Positions 37,053 through 44,946 of a stretch of 64,000 bases of DNA are shown in pieces (the stretch's first letter is position 1; each line of letters opens with the position of its first letter). This DNA comes from Clostridium_T sp040217795. GTDB lineage: Bacteria; Bacillota; Clostridia; Clostridiales; Clostridiaceae. Below the pieces are notes generated by a model, which was given only the letters and a program-made list of their open reading frames with translations, was not told where the DNA came from and searched no databases. Both the position numbers and the translations under genes were made by a program. The stretch lies in contig JBEHWK010000006.1 of assembly GCA_040217795.1 (NCBI GenBank), positions 1 to 64,000 of the forward strand, in the 5' to 3' direction.

Positions 37053-37619
37053 TTAAATTATTTCCCTAAGCATCTTATTTAATCTATTAAGAGGAAGACC
37101 AACCACATTATAGAAGCATCCTTCTATTTTCTCTGTGAAAACTCCGCCATAACCCTGAATTCCGTACGCTCCTGCCTTATCCATAGGTTCGCCGCTTTCC
37201 ACATATGCTGCTATTGTTTCTTCACTTAATTCAGAAAAATATACTTTGGTACATACTGCCTCTTTAAGAACTTTCGAATCTCCTGATTTCATTACAGTGA
37301 TTCCGGAATAAACCTCATGGCATCTTCCGCTGAGAGTTCTAAGCATGTTTGCAGCATCCTCCCTGTCTTTAGGTTTCCCTAAAATCTTACCATCTATTGT
37401 AACAATGGTATCTGCAGCTATAATTAAAGAATCATCTTTTTTTTCTTTTGCAATTTCATTTGCTTTACCAAAAGACAGTTCCTTTACGTATTCTTCCAGA
37501 TCCCCTGAAAATATTACACTGTCTTCATCAAAGTTGCTTACTGCAACTTCAAATTCTTCAACAAGCCTGATAAGAAGTTCTCTTCTTCTGTCTGAGGCTG
37601 ATGCAAGAATCACTTTCAT
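37053..37619 (-). CDS. maf: Maf-family nucleoside triphosphate pyrophosphatase
   Basis: House-cleaning enzyme that hydrolyses non-canonical or certain canonical NTPs (dTTP/UTP type in Bacillus). The start 37619 (AGGA about 10 nt upstream) gives 188 residues. MKVILASASDRRRELL and IIAADTIVTIDGKILGKPKD are diagnostic, as is GAYGIQGYGGVF, which occurs in the dTTPase/UTPase subgroup. First gene of the maf-radC-mre transcript, downstream of the structured RNA element. Confidence 0.93.
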   Translation of the reverse strand: MKVILASASDRRRELLIRLVEEFEVAVSNFDEDSVIFSGDLEEYVKELSFGKANEIAKEKKDDSLIIAADTIVTIDGKILGKPKDREDAANMLRTLSGRCHEVYSGITVMKSGDSKVLKEAVCTKVYFSELSEETIAAYVESGEPMDKAGAYGIQGYGGVFTEKIEGCFYNVVGLPLNRLNKMLREII

Positions 37620-37864
37620 ATTTATCACATCCTGGATAAAGTGTGCATTAGAACACCTTCTGATATTTGAAAAATAAATGTAAAAATCTCCTTTTCATAA
37701 TAATTTTTAAGAAGTTCAGCTTAAAAAAGCTTATAAACACCTTTATGAAACTTCAGTTTTTTTACAGTAATTTTCCTAATATAGTTTATCATTTATGAAT
37801 ATCATATACAAGTAACTTTCATTATTTTGAGTAATTTTAACCATATTGAAACCTTTTTAATGAA

Positions 37865-37887
37865 TGCACTTTCCTATGAAATAAAAA
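37865..37887 (-). repeat. Dispersed repeat, copy 2 of 3 (TATAGGAAAGTGCA motif)
   Basis: On the minus strand TTTTATTTCATAGGAAAGTG followed by CATTC, after a poly-T run. One arm of the palindrome seen complete at 55623-55668; the bases at the centre differ (TTCAT instead of TGTAT). Confidence 0.55.
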
Positions 37888-37929
37888 AAGGCCTCCAAAA
37901 AGCCTCATAAAATATATATATTAATATAA

Positions 37930-38716
37930 AGTAAAAACCACCAATCAGCCTCTCATCACAACTGACCGGTGGTTTAAACAAATCCTAATTCATTTAAAAA
38001 ATCTGGTTCTATTTGAATTCCTATCACTCCTTCATATTAAATTTTTAATAATATATTTTTCACATATACTATTAAATTACAACTTTGTTTTTTTGATTTT
38101 AACTTTTTTGTACCCTGGCAGATATTATCATTCTGAAATATCTTAGTAAGTTCTTTACGTACTCACTATATACACAAATCTGATTCTATCCTAATTTTGA
38201 ACTTCGGTCTCCTGTCTTGCACTAAATCATCGGATTTTTGATGTTTATTCTCTGATCTTCAAACTCAGTCCTTAAACATAGGAGCCATGTTTTTAATTTT
38301 GATATTCGTTCTCTGATTTTCAAGGTTACCTCTCAAATCTTTGAACCAAGTCCTGAGATTTAAGGTGTTATCCTTTAAACTTAAACTTCCTTTCCAATCT
38401 TTGATGTTTAGTCTCCGACCGTCAAAATCAGTCTTTGATTTAACCATATGTCTTTAATCTTAAACTCCATTCTTTAATCCTTGATATTCAGTCTCGGACT
38501 TCAGAATTTTATTATTGACCTTAAACTATGTCTTAAACCTTTGAACTTAATTTTCTGAACTTTGATGTTTAGTCTCCGACCATAAATCTTGTCCTCTGAA
38601 TATTGGATTCTGCCTTCATCTATGAACTTTAACCCGGATAAACGATGGGATATATCGGGACTGTTTTAAGAATTAGGATTTGCGGGAAGTTCAGTTGTTT
38701 TACTAACTGACTTCTT
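37930..38716 (-). ncRNA. Large structured repeat RNA candidate, copy A
   Basis: A ~780-nt transcript is predicted on the minus strand from the promoter at 38723-38751 to the terminator at 37935-37975 (AAACCACCGGTCAG paired with CTGATTGGTGGTTT). The 5' hairpin is 38686-38714 (GAAGT/ACTTC, AGTT/AACT). The 5' segment CAAATCCTAATTC (complement of 38670-38682) is fully complementary to GAATTAGGATTTG (complement of 37979-37991) at the 3' end, 13 bp. Between them lie about 18-22 degenerate ~20-nt units, and then a 10-bp hairpin at 38047-38073 with loop GTGAAAA. The copy at 46.5-47.3 kb has the same parts in the same order. No long ORF is conserved. Function unknown. Confidence 0.6.
37974..38027 (-). 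CDS. Possible 17-residue peptide at the 3' end of copy A (doubtful)
   Basis: GTG 38027 has AAGGA directly upstream, and the frame reads MIGIQIEPDFLNELGFV before TAA. The twin copy (47208-47261) keeps the same 18-codon frame and a similar peptide (IRIQIDPILRIEPGFA) but starts with CTG and has no good binding site. The stop lies inside the terminator stem. The identity may come from RNA structure rather than a peptide, so this is listed as a weak candidate. Confidence 0.25.
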   Translation of the reverse strand: MIGIQIEPDFLNELGFV

Positions 38717-38722
38717 GAATTA

Positions 38723-38751
38723 ATTATAGCACCATTTGAAAAATAAATCAA
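38723..38751 (-). promoter_or_regulatory. Sigma-A type promoter of copy A
   Basis: TTGATT (38751-38746) and a perfect TATAAT (38728-38723) with a 17-bp spacer on the minus strand. The promoter of copy B has the same TTGATTTATTTTT start, 17-bp spacer and TATTAT. Confidence 0.85.
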
Positions 38752-38791
38752 CCGAAAATTCAGAAAATTTAATCAGTTCTTTTTGCTGTTT

Positions 38792-38902
38792 CTATTCATT
38801 TCTTGTGGATGTAGTTTTCTCCTGCTGTTGGCTGCTGTTTGTTCTTTTAGTTCCGATATTGGACTTTTGTTTGTTTTGTTCTTTATTATTACCTTTATTC
38901 AT
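38792..38902 (-). CDS. Small hydrophilic peptide (36 residues), unknown
   Basis: ATG 38902 has AAAGGAGTG 8 nt upstream. The 36-residue product is very polar, rich in Asn, Gln, Lys and Ser (start MNKGNNKEQNKQKSNIG), with no hydrophobic segment. Composition is like small spore proteins of clostridia, but I recognise no family. It ends 41 bp from the -35 box of copy A. Small size makes it uncertain; the strong ribosome binding site and the lack of any stop inside speak for it. Confidence 0.5.
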   Translation of the reverse strand: MNKGNNKEQNKQKSNIGTKRTNSSQQQEKTTSTRNE

Positions 38903-38984
38903 AGCTTTTCACTCCTTTCAAATATTATATTTTCCTTTTAAAGCTGTAATATTCACTTCCTATATAATAAAAAAACAGCTATAA

Positions 38985-39015
38985 TAAAAAAACAGCCAAA
39001 GGCTTGGCTGCTTTC
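38985..39015 (-). terminator. Terminator after the GT39-like gene
   Basis: CAGCCAA pairs with TTTGGCTG followed by a seven-T run on the minus strand, 14 bp past the stop. Confidence 0.85.
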
Positions 39016-39028
39016 TCTGTATCTATAA

Positions 39029-40462
39029 TTAACTTTTCCCAAACAATTTTTTCCCATCAAAGATTGCAAAAGGCAATATGATAAATAACCAGCTTGCTAT
39101 AAATGAATATCTGTCCTGTGATTCAGTGATGAGAAATAACAAAGCATATCCGCAGTAGCTGATATAAAATAAATTGATTTCCGGATTTCTTAAATATATC
39201 TTTTTGTTAAATAATCCTATATAGGTTAAAAGGGTTAAAACAAAATATACAAACTGAATATATACGGCAGCTTTACTTTCCAGATCTACCATCATATCTT
39301 TTTCTTCTATACCTAGCTTAGCCCAGTAAGTTCCTCCAAAATCTCCCTCTCTCCATTGATACGCATACTTTCTGTAATAAAAATTCATTAAATTTGTCAA
39401 TGGAGTTGTCGTGAGCCTTTCTCTTACTATCTCCTTGGCAGCCTCTTCTATTTTTTTATAATCATTATTATATCTGTCTACTATGCCGGCATCTTCCTCA
39501 TTGTATCTTCCCCAACTCTCCTGATTGGTTCCTTTTAATACTGACGTCCAGGAGGACTCACTGCCCTTCCAGAGATTAAATTCTGTGACGCCTGCAGTTT
39601 TCAGCAGTGTGCTCACTATAACTAAAGGAATCAGAAAAGCTCCTATTATACACGTGACAGATACAAGCTTCTCCCTTAGTGATTTTCTGAAGTATATCAA
39701 TATATACATAATATATGCTATGACCATTACCTCTGCAACCATCCTGAATAAATTCCCTATAAACAGGCTCAATGCAGATAAAATTAAAAACCACAAAGTT
39801 TTTTTGCCTTTTGCCACCTGAACAAATAAGTATATGCTAAGCAAATAAAATGTAATTGCTATATTTTCTCCGCAATATACCGCTGTATAAATAATTATAG
39901 GAGGATATACAGCTGCTACAAAGCTTGCCCATATTCCCTTAATTGGACTGGAAAAAACCTCTTTTACAATCATGTATGAAAGCAAAACACTTCCTGTTGA
40001 AAACATTGCATTGATAACCTTCAATGCAAGCAGCGGATATGTAAATAATTTTATTATTGCTGAAAAATATAAGACAATCATAGTCAGGTGCGGGAACCTT
40101 GCGAAATAACAATCCCCTTTAAATACATAAAATTCTCCATTCAGGACTGACTGGGCTCCGCTATACATCACCCTATAGTCTGAAGCAGGCACACTGTTTA
40201 TTGATGTTACCCATATAATCCTTATAATCAGCGAATAAACGAGTATTCCTAAAAGTATTTTAGTGATATTGACCTGTTTCTTTAATGTCCAGTAAACTAT
40301 AATACCTGATATAGAAAAGAAAATTAATAGTACCAGGTTAAAATAATTAAATTCCTTAAAGTAATCTGTCATTCTTTTATATGAAATAAATACTATAGGA
40401 ATAAATAAAAACTTCAGTGCTATATTTATGAACTTAGAAAATCCTGCTTGTACTTTCCCCAC
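39029..40462 (-). CDS. GT39-like multi-membrane glycosyltransferase
   Basis: A 477-residue protein with about eleven membrane helices. The first large loop (residues 95-125) has SDYRVMYSGAQSVLNGEFY, the acidic loop of ArnT/PMT-type (GT39, GT83) lipid-linked sugar transferases. These move a sugar from a polyprenyl-phosphate donor to an acceptor outside the membrane. No sugar-biosynthesis or polymer genes surround it, so the acceptor is unknown. It starts 22 bp after GGGGG (AAGGGGGGATTTTAG...), which is a plausible binding site. Call is firm at superfamily level only. Confidence 0.75.
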   Translation of the reverse strand: MGKVQAGFSKFINIALKFLFIPIVFISYKRMTDYFKEFNYFNLVLLIFFSISGIIVYWTLKKQVNITKILLGILVYSLIIRIIWVTSINSVPASDYRVMYSGAQSVLNGEFYVFKGDCYFARFPHLTMIVLYFSAIIKLFTYPLLALKVINAMFSTGSVLLSYMIVKEVFSSPIKGIWASFVAAVYPPIIIYTAVYCGENIAITFYLLSIYLFVQVAKGKKTLWFLILSALSLFIGNLFRMVAEVMVIAYIMYILIYFRKSLREKLVSVTCIIGAFLIPLVIVSTLLKTAGVTEFNLWKGSESSWTSVLKGTNQESWGRYNEEDAGIVDRYNNDYKKIEEAAKEIVRERLTTTPLTNLMNFYYRKYAYQWREGDFGGTYWAKLGIEEKDMMVDLESKAAVYIQFVYFVLTLLTYIGLFNKKIYLRNPEINLFYISYCGYALLFLITESQDRYSFIASWLFIILPFAIFDGKKLFGKS

Positions 40463-40581
40463 TAAAATCCCCCCTTATTTTCCACACAATTTATATTTTA
40501 CCTTATTATTCCACTTACATCAAGCACCCCAGGAGTCTGTTCTACTTATAGAGTGACCCCTGGGGTAAGTTTTGTCCAACG

Positions 40582-40620
40582 AAAAAAGGCTACGAGATAT
40601 TTACAAAAATATCCGTAACC
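40582..40620 (-). terminator. Terminator of tRNA-Trp
   Basis: GGTTACGGATATTT pairs with AATATCTCGTAGCC (one mismatch), then six T residues on the minus strand. Confidence 0.85.
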
Positions 40621-40642
40621 TTCTGTTCTAAAATTTCCTAAA

Positions 40643-40717
40643 TGGCAGGGGCAGTAGGATTTGAACCCACAACCAATGGTTTTGGAGACCACTACTCTAC
40701 CGTTGAGCCATACCCCT
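40643..40717 (-). tRNA. trnW: tRNA-Trp (anticodon CCA)
   Basis: Minus-strand cloverleaf: acceptor AGGGGTA/TGCCCCT, D arm GGCTCAACGGTAGAG, anticodon stem GTGGT/ACCAT with loop CTCCAAA (CCA), T arm GTGGGTTCAAATCCTAC, and an encoded 3' CCA after G. 75 nt. Confidence 0.97.
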
Positions 40718-40821
40718 ATATTTAACACAATGTATATGTTACCATGTTTTTGTCGTTTATGCAAGTCTCTGATTCAAAAATTTAAGGAGTATGGTGAAAA
40801 ATTGTCCATACTCCTTGTTTA

Positions 40822-40971
40822 TTATCTTGACTTGTTATTTCCTAATTTTCTGGATTCCTTTGAATATCCTATCTCATTTCCAGTCTCCATCTTCATTTTA
40901 TGAAGCTCTTTTTTAGTTTTCTGGCCTGATCTCTTATTTTCTTTTGAATTTTTATTATTCTTGTGCGCCAC
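40822..40971 (-). CDS. Small SASP-like spore protein (alpha/beta type, short)
   Basis: GTG 40971 has GGAGGTG upstream by 7 nt. The 49 residues are strongly basic (MAHKNNKNSKENKRSGQKTK...) and end with ELHKMKMETGNEIGYSKESRK. That piece recalls the first helix of alpha/beta-type small acid-soluble spore proteins (KMKxExxxExG). These coat and protect spore DNA. Only one of the two helices of the normal ~60-residue protein is present, so this is a short or divergent member, or an unrelated basic protein. Between tRNA-Trp and the DUF3284 gene. Confidence 0.5.
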   Translation of the reverse strand: MAHKNNKNSKENKRSGQKTKKELHKMKMETGNEIGYSKESRKLGNNKSR

Positions 40972-41026
40972 AATAACACCTCCATGATTTATTCTTCAGT
41001 ATTATTATGACGATTAATTAAAGGAG

Positions 41027-41536
41027 TTATTCCTCCGGGCTATTTTCAGATTCTGCATGTTCTTCCTGAGTTTCTATACGCCTCCTGTGAGATCCGTCTC
41101 TTCTTTCAACCAAAGCCTGAACTTCATCTTTCAAAGCACTGATAAAACTATCAAATTTCCGTTTTATCAGAAATCTGAAAACAAACTTCATGAGAAACTT
41201 ATTTATTACTGAGAAAAAACCAGTTGAGTCATCAGACTCTTTCAAAGTCAGCTTAGTCCTATTATTACCTAAATCCCCAAATTCATATCTTGAAACATAA
41301 ACCTCAGGCTGACTTATTGATGTAATTTCATAAACCTTGTTTTTTTCATAATCAGTAATTTCTACAGAAAGCACAGTCTTTCTGAAAGAACGCGATCCTG
41401 TCTTCTTTTCTGTCTTAGTACCTATAGGATTCTTCTCATTAAATTTGGGAAAATCTCTCTTAGCTGTTCTGACAAATATAGAAAATACATCGTTTACTGA
41501 ATAATCAAGTATTATTTCATCTTCAAATAATAACAT
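41027..41536 (-). CDS. DUF3284 / SRPBCC-fold protein
   Basis: The start 41536 follows TTGGAGGGTGAGAC, giving 169 residues. The beginning (DYSVNDVFSIFVRTAKRDFP) and the strand EVYVSRYEFGDLGNNRTKLTLKESD fit DUF3284, of the START/SRPBCC fold that binds hydrophobic ligands. The C-terminal 35 residues are charged and probably disordered (RRDGSHRRRIETQEE). Family function unknown. Isolated gene after the SASP-like gene, with a strong promoter area upstream of 41560. Confidence 0.7.
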   Translation of the reverse strand: MLLFEDEIILDYSVNDVFSIFVRTAKRDFPKFNEKNPIGTKTEKKTGSRSFRKTVLSVEITDYEKNKVYEITSISQPEVYVSRYEFGDLGNNRTKLTLKESDDSTGFFSVINKFLMKFVFRFLIKRKFDSFISALKDEVQALVERRDGSHRRRIETQEEHAESENSPEE

Positions 41537-41657
41537 AGTCTCACCCTCCAACCAAGTAGACAAACTAAAGGGAATGAATACTTCCCCTTAATACTATTAT
41601 ACTAACTTATGTAATCATTTTCAACGAGTATCTATTCCGTAATATTATGCAAAAGAA

Positions 41658-41686
41658 ATCCCCTGAATATAAAATATCCAGGGATT
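41658..41686 (-). terminator. Terminator after the DEAD-box helicase gene
   Basis: CCCTGAATAT pairs with ATATCCAGGG with one mismatch, 15 bp past the stop; a T-rich stretch follows on the minus strand. Confidence 0.6.
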
Positions 41687-41700
41687 ACTCCATTTTCTGC

Positions 41701-42843
41701 TTAGTCAGCTTTAAAAATCCTGCCCATATAAATATATTTTTTATTAAATTTTATCTTTAATGCTCTTTCATATTCCTCTATAACCGGCATCTCTTTAAGG
41801 TCAACAAGAGTATAGGATTCCCCCTTCTCTCCTGCTCTGCCCACTCTTCCTGCCCTATGCAGGTAATCTTTCGGGTCATTAGGAACATCCACACTTATCA
41901 CCTGGGTAATTCCCTTTATATCCAGCCCCCTTGCTGCAAGATCTGAAGCAACCAGCACCTGAACTTTTCCTCTTCTGAAAGCTTCCAATGCTTTTTTTCT
42001 CTCTTCTTTATCAATATCTCCATGTATAGCTGCCGCATTGATTTTATGGAACTTAAGTTTTTCAAGGGCTTCATTTGCATCATAAGCTTTATTTATAAAA
42101 ACCATTATACTTTTTGCTTTTGAAGCGTGAATGAACCTTCTCAGGTAGTCAATTTTTTTCCTTTGTTCCACCAACACATAGTTATGTTCAATATCTTCAT
42201 TGACCCTGGTGCTGCCTTTTACTCTTATTACCTGGATATCCTCTGCCAGATCCTTTGAAAAATCTAATGTTACATTCTTTACTGTAGCCGAGAACATAAG
42301 CACCTGCTTTTGCTTTTGAGTTGATTTGAATATATCCTTTACGACTGGCAGATTCTTTTTATCAAGAAGTTTATCCACTTCATCCAAAACAATGGTTTTT
42401 ATATTCATGGAAGGTATCTTCTTCTTTCTTATAAGTTCTAATGCCCTTCCCGGAGATGCCACTAATATGTTAGGCTTTTCCTTAAGCTTATCTATCTGTC
42501 TTGTTATATTAGCACTGCCGATTAATGGAGTTGAGGAAATTTCCAGCCCTGATTCCCTTTTAATTTCCCCTATTGTATTATGTATCTGCATTATCAATTC
42601 GTGAGTGGGAGCAAGGATAAGGCATTGAATTTCCCTCTTGCCTTTTTCCATCCTTTGAATTAAGGGAAGCAGGTATGCCAATGTCTTGCCTGTACCTGTT
42701 TCAGATTGTGCCAGAATATTCTTTCCTGCCAATGACAAGGGAATTGTCTTTTCCTGTACTTCAGTAGGTTCTGTAATTCTAAGGCTGCCTAATGCTTCTG
42801 CCAGTGTTTTTTCTATTCCAAGATTTTCAAACGTATTTTTCAT
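41701..42843 (-). CDS. DEAD-box ATP-dependent RNA helicase
   Basis: A 380-residue two-RecA-domain helicase. Motif Q/I is AQSETGTGKT, motif Ia is APTHELI (PTRELA in most members), motif Ib SPGRALEL, motif II is DEVD rather than DEAD, motif III SAT, then DLAARGLD and HRAGRVGR. It unwinds or remodels RNA, probably in ribosome assembly or cold response. There is no basic C-terminal extension such as in DbpA or CshA, so it is a minimal core helicase. Changes in motifs Ia and II are conservative and do not abolish the fold. Confidence 0.9.
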   Translation of the reverse strand: MKNTFENLGIEKTLAEALGSLRITEPTEVQEKTIPLSLAGKNILAQSETGTGKTLAYLLPLIQRMEKGKREIQCLILAPTHELIMQIHNTIGEIKRESGLEISSTPLIGSANITRQIDKLKEKPNILVASPGRALELIRKKKIPSMNIKTIVLDEVDKLLDKKNLPVVKDIFKSTQKQKQVLMFSATVKNVTLDFSKDLAEDIQVIRVKGSTRVNEDIEHNYVLVEQRKKIDYLRRFIHASKAKSIMVFINKAYDANEALEKLKFHKINAAAIHGDIDKEERKKALEAFRRGKVQVLVASDLAARGLDIKGITQVISVDVPNDPKDYLHRAGRVGRAGEKGESYTLVDLKEMPVIEEYERALKIKFNKKYIYMGRIFKAD

Positions 42844-43070
42844 CTTCTACCTCGTTTATAAATTTTATTATCAGCTCCATTTGGAGATTTATAAGTTTAT
42901 TATATATGATACCTTAATACTTGATAGTTTATCAACTTTATATTAAACATAATGCTTGGAAATCACTTGATAAATGTATGATTATAACTTATAATAAATC
43001 TACAAAATACTTTTATAATAAAATTGTTTCACAATCAAAGTAAATTTTACATACAAAGGAGTTGTTTTTT

Positions 43071-44138
43071 GTGGATATAAAACCATTAAGAATAGGCAAT
43101 TTAGTGGCTAGACTTCCTATCGTACAAGGAGGAATGGGAGTTGGTGTTTCTTCTTCCAAATTAGCTGCTGCTGTTGCCGCAAATGGTGGTATAGGGGTAA
43201 TTTCAGGTGCTCAGATAGGATATACTGAGGATGATTTTGAAAAAGACCCGTTAAAAGCAAACTTAAGAGCTTTAAAGAACCATATTAAGACTGCAAAAGA
43301 AAATGCAAAAGGCGGTATAATTGGTGTAAATCTTATGGTTGCATTGAAAAATTATGAAGAGCTTACTAAAGCTGCTATTGAAGCAGGTGTTGATATAATT
43401 ATTTCCGGAGCAGGTCTTCCTTCTCATCTTCCTAAGTTTGCAAAAGGATCTGATGTAAAGCTTGCACCGATAGTCTCATCACTTAAGGGAGCTAATGTAA
43501 TCCTTAAATTATGGGATAAGCATCATGGAGTTGCTCCTGACATGTTAGTGGTTGAAGGACCAAAAGCCGGCGGACATTTAGGATTCTCAAAAGAAGACAT
43601 AGAATCTGGCAATATTGACTTCGACAAAAGCATTTCAGATATAGTTGAACTTGTTAAGACTTATGAATTAAAATACAACAAATCTATCCCTGTAATTGCA
43701 GCAGGAGGAGTATTTGACGGATACGACGCAGCAAAATATCTGAAGTTAGGCGCAAGCGGAGTTCAAATAGCTACAAGATTTGTAGCTACAGAAGAATGTG
43801 ATGCTCACATCAACTTCAAGAACGCTTATATAAACAGTAAAAAAGAAGATATCGTAATAGTTAAGAGTCCGGTAGGAATGCCTGGAAGAGCTATCAAGAA
43901 CGCTTTTGTCGATAAAGTAAGTAAGGAAAGAGAAACAATAACTAAGTGTTTTAACTGCCTTGTTCCTTGCAATCCTAAAGAAACACCTTACTGCATAACT
44001 AAAGCTTTAATAAATGCAGTAGAAGGTAATGTGGATGAAGGCTTGATTTTCTGTGGGGAGAATGCTTACAAAATAAAGAAAATGTACACAGTAAAAGAGC
44101 TTATGGAAGAACTTGAAAGCGAAATTAAAAAAGCTTAA
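43071..44138 (+). CDS. Nitronate monooxygenase (NMO/2-nitropropane dioxygenase family)
   Basis: FMN-dependent TIM-barrel enzyme that oxidises alkyl nitronates. Start GTG 43071 is 9 nt after AAGGAG; TTG 43062 directly follows that site. The 355 residues have the family marks IVQGGMGVGVSSSKLAAAVA near the start, GVNLMVAL, APIVSS, GPKAGGHLGF and AAGGVFDGYDAAKYLKLGASGVQIATRF (phosphate-binding loop). A cysteine cluster (CFNCLVPCNPKETPYC, about 290-305) resembles the C-terminal region of clostridial enzymes of this family. FabK-like enoyl-ACP reductases share the fold; the cysteine motif argues for the NMO-like branch. Monocistronic. Confidence 0.85.
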   Translation: MDIKPLRIGNLVARLPIVQGGMGVGVSSSKLAAAVAANGGIGVISGAQIGYTEDDFEKDPLKANLRALKNHIKTAKENAKGGIIGVNLMVALKNYEELTKAAIEAGVDIIISGAGLPSHLPKFAKGSDVKLAPIVSSLKGANVILKLWDKHHGVAPDMLVVEGPKAGGHLGFSKEDIESGNIDFDKSISDIVELVKTYELKYNKSIPVIAAGGVFDGYDAAKYLKLGASGVQIATRFVATEECDAHINFKNAYINSKKEDIVIVKSPVGMPGRAIKNAFVDKVSKERETITKCFNCLVPCNPKETPYCITKALINAVEGNVDEGLIFCGENAYKIKKMYTVKELMEELESEIKKA

Positions 44139-44150
44139 TAATTTATAAAG

Positions 44151-44257
44151 GGAGCTGTCTTGAAACAGGAAAAAACTTCTGTTTTGAGGCAACTCTCTTT
44201 TTACGTTAAAAGGGCATCTCAGGATGATTTTATATCACCTTGAGATGCCTTTCTTTT
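44151..44257. terminator. Two hairpin terminators between convergent genes
   Basis: 44151-44200 (CTGTCTTGAAACAG-type stem with TTTTT) ends the monooxygenase transcript on plus. 44208-44257 (GGCATCTCA paired with TGAGATGCC) serves the minus-strand gene ending at 44259, with AAAGG/CCTTT flanks for both directions. Confidence 0.8.
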
Positions 44258-44258
44258 G

Positions 44259-44933
44259 CTAATTGGTGCTTAATCCGCTGCATCCTGTTATCTTGTTTCC
44301 ACTTGAAGTTACTTTGACATCAAAAATGACCTTTTTAGTTAAAGTTTTTGTCTGACCGCCAACAGTCTGAGTTTCTTTTGTAGCTGTCACCACTTCATAA
44401 ATATTATCTTCAACCTGCACTACCTTGTCCATCGTGAATTCCAGATCATCTATCTTTATTCCCTTTTTTCTGTAATCTGTGATTATTGCAGTAATGTTAT
44501 TATAAACCTGCGTGTCACTCTGCACGATATCTTTAAGATATGAAGTATCCATGTTGGTGTTATTAACCAGATTCTTAAATGTTACTTTAAAGGAAATTAT
44601 GGTATCCTCCACCTGTCCATTTGTGCTTTTTTGAACTGTTTCGGGCGTTACTACAACTTCTGGTTCACCTGTACTCTTGCTGCTGCTTTCAGGAACTTTT
44701 GTATCTGATGAACTATTTCCCTCAGTTTTTTGAGTATTTTCAGCATTTTCAGCATTTTCGGTATTTGCGCTGCTTTCAGTATTGACATTGGTTGCACTGC
44801 TGTCCGGGATGTCATTGCTTACCACTTCAGGCTTATCATTATTAAAAAAATTTTTATAAACCCCGAAAGATACAGCTGATATTACTGCTATTGCTATAAA
44901 AACTGCTAAAATTAATTTTACTATTTTTTTCAT
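44259..44933 (-). CDS. Membrane-anchored protein with Ser/Asn-rich linker and NTF2-like domain
   Basis: Of 224 residues, 1-27 are an N-terminal membrane anchor (KLILAVFIAIAVISAVSFGVY). Residues 35-115 form a low-complexity linker rich in Ser, Asn, Thr and Glu with repeats NTENAENAENTQ. The last ~105 residues (VEDTIISFKVTFKNLVNNTNMDTSYL... to CSGLSTN) have the alpha-beta pattern of the NTF2-like/TcaA C-terminal domain. It is probably exposed outside the membrane. The gene lies 13 bp downstream of the dockerin protein gene, so the two may be co-expressed. No function is known. Confidence 0.6.
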   Translation of the reverse strand: MKKIVKLILAVFIAIAVISAVSFGVYKNFFNNDKPEVVSNDIPDSSATNVNTESSANTENAENAENTQKTEGNSSSDTKVPESSSKSTGEPEVVVTPETVQKSTNGQVEDTIISFKVTFKNLVNNTNMDTSYLKDIVQSDTQVYNNITAIITDYRKKGIKIDDLEFTMDKVVQVEDNIYEVVTATKETQTVGGQTKTLTKKVIFDVKVTSSGNKITGCSGLSTN

Positions 44934-44946
44934 GGTACGTTTTCTC

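Noticed and set aside
38265..38447. 60-codon minus-strand ORF in the repeat tract of copy A (would read as 7-residue repeats)
   Set aside because: No ribosome binding site, and the homologous tract in copy B has stops in every frame and varying unit lengths. It is best seen as a by-product of the RNA repeats.
37930..38751. Type III toxin-antitoxin (ToxIN-like) repeat RNA
   Set aside because: Antitoxin RNAs of that type have few, nearly identical ~35-nt repeats followed by a toxin gene. Here repeats are shorter and degenerate, and the next genes are maf and VanW.
38736..38984. 82-codon plus-strand ORF overlapping the small hydrophilic gene
   Set aside because: No ribosome binding site; the minus-strand frame has a strong one and the plus-strand product is a Phe/Leu/Cys-rich shadow.
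40546..40764. 72-codon minus-strand ORF over the tRNA-Trp
   Set aside because: It covers the tRNA gene and its terminator and has no binding site.
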